This document shows, in pieces, positions 5,915-12,223 of a stretch of DNA of 14,580 nucleotides (position 1 is the first letter of the stretch; each line of letters opens with the position of its first letter). A model generated the notes under the pieces. The model was given only the letters and a program-made list of their open reading frames with translations, had not been told where the DNA came from and searched no databases. The DNA is from CSBr16-57R1 sp041163265. Its GTDB lineage: Bacteria; Actinomycetota; Nitriliruptoria; Nitriliruptorales; Nitriliruptoraceae. The stretch spans positions 1 through 14,580 of the forward strand of contig JBEARL010000030.1 of assembly GCA_041163265.1 (NCBI GenBank). The letters are read 5' to 3'. Both the position numbers and the translations under genes were made by a program.

Positions 5915-8758
5915 GTGCTGCTGCCGCTCGCGGTGGCCGCGCCGCTCGTCACGGCGGCGCTGCTGCCGCTGCTCGGGCGCCGGTTCGGGCGCGGGGTCGC
6001 GCTGCCCGCCGCGGCGGTCCTGGCCGGGGTCGCGGCGGCGCTCGGTCGCGAGGTCCCGGCGGTCCTCGACGGTGGCGTCACCACGTGGTCGCGCCCCTGG
6101 CTGCCGGACGCCGGCGTCGCGCTGGCCCTGCGCCTCGACGCGCTGGGGCTGCTGTTCGCCCTCGTCGTGACCGTCGTCGGCGTCCTCGTGATGCTGTACG
6201 CCTGGCGGTACTTCGAGGCCGACGACCCGGCCGCGGTCCGGACCGTCGCGCTGCTGTCGCTGTTCGCGGCGGCGATGCTCGGCGTCGTCCTCGCCGACGA
6301 CGTCATCCTCCTGTTCGTCGCCTGGGAGCTGACGAGCATCACGAGCTTCTTCCTGATCGGCGGCGACGGGACGAAGGGCGCCGCCGGCGCCCGGCGCGCG
6401 CTGCTCGTGACGGCGCTCGGCGGCCTGGCGCTGCTGGCCGCGGCGGTGCTGCTGACCCAGGCCGCGGGGACCACCTCCCTGGCGGGGATCCTCGCCGCCG
6501 GGCCCGAGGTCCGCGCCGCCGGCACCGCGGCGGCGATGGTCGTCCTCGTCGCCCTGGCCGCGGGCACCAAGTCGGCGCAGGTGCCGTTCCAGTTCTGGCT
6601 CCCGGGCGCCATGGTCGCCCCGACTCCCGTCTCGACCTACCTCCACGCGGCGACGATGGTGAAGGCCGGCGTCTACCTGCTGCTCCGCCTCGCCCCGGCG
6701 TTCCAGGGGCTGCCGCTGTGGCACGGGACGCTCGTGCTGGTCGGTGGCACGACGGCGGTGCTCGGTGCCTGGGTCGCGGTGACCCGGCGCGACCTCAAGG
6801 CGCTGATGGCGTACTCGACCGTCAGCCAGCTCGGGCTGCTCGTCGCGCTCGTCGGCCTGGGGACGCCGCTGGCGCTCGGGACCGCGGGCCTCCACGTCCT
6901 GGCCCACGCGCTGTTCAAGGCCGCCCTGTTCATGAGCGTCGGCGTCGTCGACCACGCGACCGGCACGCGGGACCTCGACCGCCTCGGCGGGCTCGGGCGC
7001 GCACTGCCGGGGACCGCCGTCGCCGCGGCGCTGGCCGCGGCCGGCATGGCCGGGATCCCACCGCTGCTGGGGTTCATCACCAAGGAGGAGGCGCTCGCGG
7101 CGTTCCTCAAGGGCGCCGGCACGTACGGCGCACCGGCGTGGACCGGGGACGTCGGCCTGACCCTGATCGTCGTCGCGAGCATCGGCACGGTCGCCTACTC
7201 CCTGCGGTTCGTGCTCGGGACGTTCACCGGGCCCCTGCGCACGCCGGTCCACCACCGTCCGGGGGCGCTGCTCGAGGCGCCGGCCGCGGTCCTCGCCGCC
7301 GCGTCGCTGGCCGGCGGCCTGCTCGTCGGCGGTCTGACCCCGGTGCTGGACCGGCTCGGCGCGGACCTCGGCGGCGGTGTCGTTGGCGTGGAGCTGAAGC
7401 TGTGGCACGGGGTGACGCCGGTGCTGCTGACGACGCTCGGCGTGCTGGCCGCCGGCCTCGTCGTCGAGCTCGCGCGGGGGCGGCTGTCGGGGCTGCTCCG
7501 GGCCGGACGCCTGCCTTCGGGCGAGGCGGCGTTCGACGCGACCTACGACGCGACCCTCCGCCTCGGCGGCCGGGTCCGCGCGACCTCGGGATCGGACGGG
7601 CTGCCCGCGTTCCTCGGCCCGCCCCTGGCCGCGGCCGTCGGCCTGCTGGCCCTCGGCGCGGTCGCCGTCGCCCCCGTCGGCACGCCGCCCGACAGCCAGG
7701 CGCCGGACTGGGTGCTGCTGCTCCTGCTCGCGGTCGGCGTGCTCGGCGTGACCCAGTCGCGGTCCCGGATCGGCGCCGTCGCGGGCCTCAGCCTGGTCGG
7801 GTTCCTGGTCGCCGGCTGGTTCGTGCTGCACGGCGCGCCGGACCTGGCCCTGACGCAGCTGCTCGTCGAGGCACTGACCGTCGCGCTCGTCGTCGTCGTG
7901 TTCCGACGTCTGCCCGACACCTTCGCCGCCGGTGCGCGCGTGAGACGGACGGTCGCCGCCGCGACGGCCGCGGCGGTCGGCACCGGGCTCACCGCCGTGA
8001 CCTGGCTGGCCGTCGGACGGCAGGGCCGGAGCGACCTCGGCGACCGCTACCTCGCCCGCGCGCAGGAGCTGACCGGCGGTCGGAACGTCGTCAACACCAT
8101 CCTCGTCGACTTCCGGGCGCTCGACACGCTCGGCGAGATCGGCGTGCTCGCGATCGCCGCCGCCGGCATCTTCGCGCTGATCCGGACCCCGGCCGAGCGC
8201 CCACTGGGACCGCCGCGCGCGACGCCGATCGACCGCGGCGGCGACCTGCGCTGGCGCGGGACCGGGGGCATCGAGGGGCCGATCCTGCGCCTGATGACCG
8301 AGCTGGTCGCACCGGCGCTGCTGGTCGTCTCGGCCTGGCTCCTGTGGCGCGGCCACCAGGACGTCGGTGGTGGGTTCATCGGCGGCCTCGCGGCCGGGGC
8401 GGCCGCGGTGCTCCTCTACCTCAGCCAGGGCCACGAGCGGCTGTGGCGGTCGCGGTGGTTCCGCACGCTGCCGCTGACGGGCGCGGGCCTCGGCATCGCG
8501 CTGGGGCACGCGCTGTCGGGTCCCGTGACGGGCGGCGCGTTCCTGCCCGGGGGCAAGCTCTCGCTGCCGTTCGGGGTGACGGCGGCGCGGTCGCTCGTCT
8601 TCGACGTCGGCGTGTTCGTCGTCGTGATCGGCATGGTCATCGGCGTGCTGCGGCACCTCGGGCAGGGCCTGCCCGAGGACGAGCCGGCCGACGACCGCGG
8701 CGGACCGGGCGACCGCGGCGACCGCGGGCCCGCCGACGGCGCGGAGGTCGGCGCATGA
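5915..8758 (+). CDS. mrpA: Mrp antiporter subunit A with fused MrpB (MnhA-MnhB)
   Basis: Largest membrane subunit of the Mrp cation/proton antiporter, 947 aa. Residues about 1-520 are a NuoL/ND5-like proton-pumping domain. It contains Glu138 in WELTS, Lys219 in AAGTKSAQVPFQFWLPGAM, Lys250 in HAATMVKAGVYLL, and His331/Lys335 in HALFK; these charged residues in membrane helices form the ion path in this superfamily. A DUF4040/MbhD-like region spans about 598-665 (LVEALTVALVVVVFRRLP at its end) and an MbhE-like segment about 737-758. Residues about 787-917 are a complete MnhB domain (PILRLMTELVAPALLVVSAW, then GHQDVGGGFIGGL), so no separate mrpB exists. The C-terminus is an Asp/Gly-rich tail. 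The GTG start has GGAAGG 8 bases upstream. First gene of mrpA-G; the stop codon overlaps mrpC as ATGA. Na+ versus K+ specificity is not readable. Confidence 0.96.
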   Translation: MLLPLAVAAPLVTAALLPLLGRRFGRGVALPAAAVLAGVAAALGREVPAVLDGGVTTWSRPWLPDAGVALALRLDALGLLFALVVTVVGVLVMLYAWRYFEADDPAAVRTVALLSLFAAAMLGVVLADDVILLFVAWELTSITSFFLIGGDGTKGAAGARRALLVTALGGLALLAAAVLLTQAAGTTSLAGILAAGPEVRAAGTAAAMVVLVALAAGTKSAQVPFQFWLPGAMVAPTPVSTYLHAATMVKAGVYLLLRLAPAFQGLPLWHGTLVLVGGTTAVLGAWVAVTRRDLKALMAYSTVSQLGLLVALVGLGTPLALGTAGLHVLAHALFKAALFMSVGVVDHATGTRDLDRLGGLGRALPGTAVAAALAAAGMAGIPPLLGFITKEEALAAFLKGAGTYGAPAWTGDVGLTLIVVASIGTVAYSLRFVLGTFTGPLRTPVHHRPGALLEAPAAVLAAASLAGGLLVGGLTPVLDRLGADLGGGVVGVELKLWHGVTPVLLTTLGVLAAGLVVELARGRLSGLLRAGRLPSGEAAFDATYDATLRLGGRVRATSGSDGLPAFLGPPLAAAVGLLALGAVAVAPVGTPPDSQAPDWVLLLLLAVGVLGVTQSRSRIGAVAGLSLVGFLVAGWFVLHGAPDLALTQLLVEALTVALVVVVFRRLPDTFAAGARVRRTVAAATAAAVGTGLTAVTWLAVGRQGRSDLGDRYLARAQELTGGRNVVNTILVDFRALDTLGEIGVLAIAAAGIFALIRTPAERPLGPPRATPIDRGGDLRWRGTGGIEGPILRLMTELVAPALLVVSAWLLWRGHQDVGGGFIGGLAAGAAAVLLYLSQGHERLWRSRWFRTLPLTGAGLGIALGHALSGPVTGGAFLPGGKLSLPFGVTAARSLVFDVGVFVVVIGMVIGVLRHLGQGLPEDEPADDRGGPGDRGDRGPADGAEVGA

Positions 8759-9078
8759 GCGCCGCCGTGATCGTCGGGCTGCTCGCCGCCGGCGGGACCT
8801 ACCTCGTGCTGCAGCGCGGTGTGGTCCGCGTCGCACTGGGGTTCACGCTGCTCGGCCACGCGGCCACCACGCTGATGATCGCGGCGGGCGGAGCCGGTGC
8901 GCGCCGCGTCCCGTTCGCGGGGGCGGGGCCCGAGGCCGCCGACCCGCTCCCCCAGGCGTTCGCCCTGACGGCGATCGTCATCTCGTTCGGCCTGACCGCC
9001 TTCCTGCTGGCGCTGGCGTTCCGCAGCCGCGACGTCCACGGCAGCGACGACCTCGAGACCGACGGCGGTGCGCGGTGA
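8755..9078 (+). CDS. mrpC: Mrp antiporter subunit C (NuoK-like)
   Basis: Small integral membrane subunit, 107 aa, homologous to NuoK of respiratory complex I. Three membrane segments are visible (about 2-22, 27-45, 65-90). The family pattern appears as GVVRVALGFTLLGHAATTLMI (21-41) and PLPQAFALTAIVISFGLTAF (64-83); the DPLPQALALTAIVI-type wording is diagnostic of MrpC/MnhC. The ATG at 8755 overlaps the mrpA stop codon (ATGA) and has GGAGG at 8743-8747, 7 bases upstream. The hydrophilic tail (RSRDVHGSDDLETDGGAR) is short and acidic. Same operon as mrpA-G. Confidence 0.94.
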   Translation: MSAAVIVGLLAAGGTYLVLQRGVVRVALGFTLLGHAATTLMIAAGGAGARRVPFAGAGPEAADPLPQAFALTAIVISFGLTAFLLALAFRSRDVHGSDDLETDGGAR

Positions 9079-10550
9079 GCGGCCTCATCCCCCTCGCGTT
9101 CGCCGCCCCGCTGCTGGCCGGCGCCCTCGGAACGCTGCTGCGCGAGCGCCGCGCCGTGCAGCGGACGCTGACGCTCGCCGCGACCGGCGGCGTGCTCGCG
9201 ATCGGCCTGCGGCTGCTCGGCGAGGTCCGCGGCGGCGAGGTGGTGACGAACGACGTCGGCGCCTGGCCGGACGGTCTCGCGATCGTGCTGGCCGTCGACC
9301 CCCTGGCGGCCCTCATGCTCTGCCTCGTCTCGGGATCGGTCCTGCTCGCGCTGGCCGTCGCGTGGGCACGGGGCGAGGACGACCATCCGCTGTTCCACCC
9401 GCTCGCCGCGTCGCTCCTGGCCGGCGTCGTCCTGGCGTCGGTCACGGCCGACCTCTTCAACCTCTTCGTCGCCTTCGAGGTGATGCTGATCGCGTCGTAC
9501 GTGCTGATGGCGCTGCGCGGCGGGCGCGAGCAGGTCCGGGCCGGCGTGATCTACGTCGGGACGAACCTGCTCGCCTCGACCCTGTTCCTGCTGGGTGTCG
9601 GCCTGGTCTACGGCGCGACCGGGACCGTGAACCTCGCCCGCCTCTCGACGGTCGTCCCCGGCGACCGGGCCGCGCTCGCCGGCCTCTCGCTGGTGCTCGT
9701 CGCGGTCGCCGCGAAGGCGGCGCTGGTGCCGCTGCACGGCTGGCTGCCCCGCGCCTACGTCCATGCCGGGCCGGCCGTGACCGTGCTGTTCTCGGGCCTG
9801 CTCACGAAGGTGGGCGTCTACGTGCTGTACCGCCTGGCGTCGCTCATCCTCGTCGACGTCGATGGCCTCGCGCCGTGGCTCGTCGCCGTCGCCGCGGTCA
9901 CGATGGTCGTCGGCGTCCTCGGCGCGGTCGGCGGCAAGGACATGCGCGGCATCCTGACCTACCACATGGTCAGCCAGGTCGGGTACCTCGTCCTGCCGCT
10001 CGGCCTGATGACCGTCGACGCCGTCGCGGCCGGCGTGTTCTACCTCGTGCAGTACGTCGGCGTGAAGGCCGCGCTGCTGGCCGTCGCCGCGGCGACCCGC
10101 TCGCTCGAGGGCAGCGACCGCCTCGAGGACCTCGGCGGGCTGCTCCGGACGCGGCCGTGGCTGGGGGTCGCGTTCCTGCTGCCGGCCCTCGCGCTGGCTG
10201 GCCTGCCCCCGACGTCCGGGTTCGTCGGGAAGTACCTGCTCGTCACGGCGGCGTTCGACGCGCGGTCGTGGTGGGGAGGGGCGACGATGGTCGCCGTCAG
10301 CCTCCTCACGCTGCTCTCGATGATCAAGATCGTGACCGGCGCGTTCTGGGGCGAGCGTCCCGAGCGGCCGGACCCGGGCCACGTCCTGACCGCCGTCCGG
10401 CGCCGCGCGCTGATCGGCGTCCCTCTGGTCGTCGGGGTCGCGGCGCTGATGCTCGGGCCCGCCGCGGCGCCGCTCGTCGACCTGGCCCGCGACGTCGCGA
10501 CGGCACTGGTCGACCCGTCGGCGTACCTGGCCGCGGTGGTGCGCCCGTGA
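9075..10550 (+). CDS. mrpD: Mrp antiporter subunit D (NuoM/N-like)
   Basis: Second antiporter-like subunit, 491 aa, with about 14 membrane helices. It shows the proton-antiporter family core (NuoM/ND4 type): Glu135 in FVAFEVMLIASYVLM, Lys214 in AAKAALVPLHGWLPRAY, Lys245 in LLTKVGVYVLYR, and YHMVSQVGYLVL near 295-306. In complex I relatives these Glu and Lys residues carry protons across the membrane. In the later HxxxK position the sequence reads QYVGVK, with Tyr327 where MrpA in this operon has His; Lys331 is kept. The GTG at 9075 overlaps the mrpC stop codon (GTGA). Its own ribosome binding site is weak, so coupling to mrpC is probable. Ends in GTGA overlap with mrpE. Confidence 0.95.
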   Translation: MSGLIPLAFAAPLLAGALGTLLRERRAVQRTLTLAATGGVLAIGLRLLGEVRGGEVVTNDVGAWPDGLAIVLAVDPLAALMLCLVSGSVLLALAVAWARGEDDHPLFHPLAASLLAGVVLASVTADLFNLFVAFEVMLIASYVLMALRGGREQVRAGVIYVGTNLLASTLFLLGVGLVYGATGTVNLARLSTVVPGDRAALAGLSLVLVAVAAKAALVPLHGWLPRAYVHAGPAVTVLFSGLLTKVGVYVLYRLASLILVDVDGLAPWLVAVAAVTMVVGVLGAVGGKDMRGILTYHMVSQVGYLVLPLGLMTVDAVAAGVFYLVQYVGVKAALLAVAAATRSLEGSDRLEDLGGLLRTRPWLGVAFLLPALALAGLPPTSGFVGKYLLVTAAFDARSWWGGATMVAVSLLTLLSMIKIVTGAFWGERPERPDPGHVLTAVRRRALIGVPLVVGVAALMLGPAAAPLVDLARDVATALVDPSAYLAAVVRP

Positions 10551-10900
10551 TCACGTGGCCGCTCCGCCTCGTCGGCTTCCTCGTCTGGTTCGGGAAGGAG
10601 GTCGTCGTCGCGAACCTCCGGGTCGCCCGGCAGGTCCTGACGCCGGGCCTCGACATCGACGCGGCCATCGTCCGCGTCCCGACCCGGTGCCGCACGTCGC
10701 TCGAGCTGGTCGTGTTCGCGAACTGCATCACGCTGACGCCCGGCACCCTCACCCTCGAGGCCGACGAGGCCGAGCGGGTCCTGTTCGTCCACGGCATGTT
10801 CGTCGCCGACCGGCCGGCGTTCCTCGCCGACCTCGCCGCGATGGAGGCACGGATCCTGCGCGCGATGCGACCGCGCGGCGGCGCGGAGGTGACCGCATGA
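10547..10900 (+). CDS. mrpE: Mrp antiporter subunit E, short form
   Basis: Membrane subunit of the Mrp complex, 117 aa, whereas MrpE is usually about 150-170 aa. The conserved part is present: one hydrophobic segment (about 6-24) leading into EVVVANLRVARQVLTPG (18-34), IVRVPTRCRTSLELVVFANC (41-60), the hallmark ITLTPGTLTLE (61-71), and LFVHGM (79-84). The usual first 40-50 residues, which carry one or two membrane helices, are missing. Reading the same frame further upstream gives Arg/Gly-rich sequence antisense in character to mrpD, so the gene really starts here. The GTG at 10547 overlaps the mrpD stop codon (GTGA) with no strong ribosome binding site. Stop overlaps mrpF (ATGA). Confidence 0.9.
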   Translation: MITWPLRLVGFLVWFGKEVVVANLRVARQVLTPGLDIDAAIVRVPTRCRTSLELVVFANCITLTPGTLTLEADEAERVLFVHGMFVADRPAFLADLAAMEARILRAMRPRGGAEVTA

Positions 10901-11154
10901 CGCCGCTGGACCTGATGCTCGGCGCGCTCGGGCTCGCGTTCGGCCTCGCGATGGTCCGCGTCCTGCGCGGTCCGACCATCGCCGACCGCGCGCTGGCCGG
11001 CGACGTCGCGCTGTACGCGGTCATCGGCGCCGTCGCGCTCCTGGCCCTGCGGCAGGACGCGCCGCCGTTCCTCGACGTCGTGCTGGTCGCGACCCTGCTC
11101 GGGTTCCTCGCGAGCGTCGCGCTCAGCCTGCTGATCGGGAGGGAGCGGCGATGA
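10897..11154 (+). CDS. mrpF: Mrp antiporter subunit F
   Basis: Small membrane protein of 85 aa, the normal size for MrpF. Three hydrophobic segments (about 4-22, 35-51, 58-80) are visible. The family motif lies at residues 25-38 (RGPTIADRALAGDV), followed by FLDVVLVATLLGFLASVAL (53-71). The ATG at 10897 overlaps the mrpE stop codon and is preceded by GGAGGTGA (10885-10892), a near-perfect ribosome binding site, the strongest in the operon. MrpF belongs to the small-subunit module (E, F, G) needed for assembly of the complex (family knowledge). Confidence 0.94.
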   Translation: MTPLDLMLGALGLAFGLAMVRVLRGPTIADRALAGDVALYAVIGAVALLALRQDAPPFLDVVLVATLLGFLASVALSLLIGRERR

Positions 11155-11537
11155 GCGTCGTCGCGACGGTCCTCATCGGGCTGGGCGCCGGCCTGGTCCT
11201 GCTGGCGTCGATCGGCGTCCTGCGGTTCCCCGACGTGCTGACCCGGGCCAACGCGGCGTCGAAGGCCACCGGCCTCGGCCTCGCCGTCCTGCTCGTCGGG
11301 GTCGCGGTCGAGGTCGGCACGCCCCGCGGGTGGACGGTGCTGGGTCTCGCCGTCGCCCTGCAGCTCGTCACGACGCCGGTCGCCGGCCACGTGCTCGCCC
11401 GCGCGGCGTACCGGTCCGGTGCGCCCCTGTGGGAGGGCACGCGGAGCGACGACCTCCGCGGCTACTACCGGACCCACCCGCGGCTGCGCGACGAGGTGCG
11501 GCCGCCGGCCCACGACCCGGGACCCGGCGCGGCCTGA
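11151..11537 (+). CDS. mrpG: Mrp antiporter subunit G
   Basis: Last subunit of the Mrp complex, 128 aa, with three membrane segments in the first 85 residues. The family signature is GVLRFPDVLTRANAASKATGLG (22-43), the RFPD...R..AA.K pattern typical of MrpG/MnhG; the position often occupied by His is Asn here (RANAASK). After a third helix (about 62-82) a hydrophilic cytoplasmic-type tail of about 40 residues follows (RSGAPLWEGTRSDDLRGYYR and a Pro-rich end). The ATG at 11151 overlaps the mrpF stop codon (ATGA), with GGGAGGGAG just upstream. The stop codon lies in a hairpin shared with the convergent epimerase gene. Confidence 0.94.
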   Translation: MSVVATVLIGLGAGLVLLASIGVLRFPDVLTRANAASKATGLGLAVLLVGVAVEVGTPRGWTVLGLAVALQLVTTPVAGHVLARAAYRSGAPLWEGTRSDDLRGYYRTHPRLRDEVRPPAHDPGPGAA

Positions 11538-11554
11538 CCGTCCGGCTCAGGCCG
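11530..11554. terminator. Bidirectional hairpin containing both convergent stop codons
   Basis: CGGCCTGA (11530-11537) and TCAGGCCG (11547-11554) form a perfect 8-base-pair stem around a 9-base loop. The TGA ending mrpG pairs exactly with the TCA that is the stop codon of the opposite gene. No T-run follows on either side, as is common for terminator-like hairpins in GC-rich actinobacteria. It probably ends or stabilises both transcripts (inference). Confidence 0.55.
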
Positions 11555-12101
11555 TCCAGCGCGGGTGGTCCGGGAACAGGTCCCGCAGCGTGGGGTTGGC
11601 GCGGTCGGCGGCGCTGAGGACCGGGTCCGTCACCGGCCAGGCCACGCCGAGGTCGGGGTCGTCCCAGGCGACCGACGGCTTCGGCTCGATCGGCCGGAAC
11701 TCCTCGGTGACGTCGTAGAGGTAGTCCGTGTCCTCGAGCGTGAGGAACGAGTTCGCCAGACCTCGCGACAGGAACAGCCGCACGCGCTCCCCCGGCGGGT
11801 CCCCGAGCTGGAACGTCGCGGCCTCGCCGAAGGTCGGGCTGTCGGGGCGGATGTCGGCGATCGCGCAGAACGCGCGGCCGCGCGTCACGTAGACCAGCTT
11901 GTCCCAGGGCTCGGCGTGGAACCCGCGCAGGACGCCGGGACCCGAGCGGGAGTGGTTGCCCTGGCGGAACGTCGGCTCGCGGCCGAGCGCCGCGGCGAGC
12001 TCGCCCCGCTGGTAGGTCTGGCGGAAGAACCCGCGGTCGTCGCCGTGGGTGTCCCAGCGCACGACGAGCAGGCCGGGGATCGCGGTCGTCTCGACGGGCA
12101 T
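11547..12101 (-). CDS. RmlC-like dTDP-sugar epimerase family protein (orphan)
   Basis: Cupin-fold protein of 184 aa, the size of dTDP-4-dehydrorhamnose 3,5-epimerase, which epimerises C3 and C5 of a dTDP-4-keto-6-deoxyhexose on the way to rhamnose. Visible motifs are DDRGFFRQTY (21-30), GNHSRSGPGVLRGFHAEPWDKLV (48-70), DSPTFGEA (87-94), DYLYD (126-130), DDPDLGVAWP (147-156) and LSAADRANPTL (162-172). His62 and Asp166 are candidates for the catalytic dyad and Tyr129 for the acid (by family comparison). Asn117 in RGLANSF stands where classical RmlC has AHGF. HAEPWDK with GLANS recalls an actinobacterial RmlC subgroup, so a related 4-keto-sugar may be the substrate. The ATG at 12101 is preferred over a GTG at 12110 because a -10 box sits exactly where a leaderless start requires it. 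No other dTDP-sugar gene is nearby. Confidence 0.82.
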   Translation of the reverse strand: MPVETTAIPGLLVVRWDTHGDDRGFFRQTYQRGELAAALGREPTFRQGNHSRSGPGVLRGFHAEPWDKLVYVTRGRAFCAIADIRPDSPTFGEAATFQLGDPPGERVRLFLSRGLANSFLTLEDTDYLYDVTEEFRPIEPKPSVAWDDPDLGVAWPVTDPVLSAADRANPTLRDLFPDHPRWTA

Positions 12102-12108
12102 GTCGGGC

Positions 12109-12114
12109 ACGCTA
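12109..12114 (-). promoter_or_regulatory. Putative -10 box for leaderless transcription of the epimerase gene
   Basis: TAGCGT on the minus strand ends 7 bases before the ATG at 12101, so transcription would begin at or beside the start codon. Neither this ATG nor the GTG at 12110 has a recognisable ribosome binding site, which fits a leaderless message. The GTG lies inside or next to the -10 box and would not be transcribed from this promoter. Confidence 0.5.
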
Positions 12115-12170
12115 GCCGCGGGGGTCCACAGGAGCGGGGACGGCTCACACCCGTCGTCGCCGCGCTCGCG

Positions 12171-12176
12171 TACGGT
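12171..12176 (+). promoter_or_regulatory. Putative -10 box of the gyrB-gyrA operon
   Basis: TACGGT lies 47 bases before the gyrB GTG in the 113-base divergent gap with the epimerase gene. It would give a leader of about 41 bases ending in GGGGAG (12214-12219). No clear -35 and no obvious supercoiling-response element were recognised. Inferred from motif and position. Confidence 0.42.
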
Positions 12177-12223
12177 CCCGCCGTCCCGACCCGCCGCCCG
12201 TCGGCACGACCCCGGGGAGCGCC

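Noticed and set aside
5885..8836. A 983-codon open frame on the minus strand opposite mrpA and mrpC
   Set aside because: It is rich in Arg, Gln, Asp and Pro with no domain, and mirrors a clear membrane protein gene. In DNA this GC-rich, antisense frames stay open by chance.
10500..10546. Missing MrpE N-terminus caused by a frameshift near the mrpD-mrpE junction
   Set aside because: mrpD reads cleanly to its own stop codon, the GTGA overlap matches the other junctions, and no membrane-helix coding sequence appears in the alternative frames just upstream.
12111..12223. Replication origin features (DnaA boxes, AT-rich unwinding element) next to gyrB
   Set aside because: The gap is short and GC-rich, no TTATCCACA-like box is present, and dnaA, dnaN and recF are absent.
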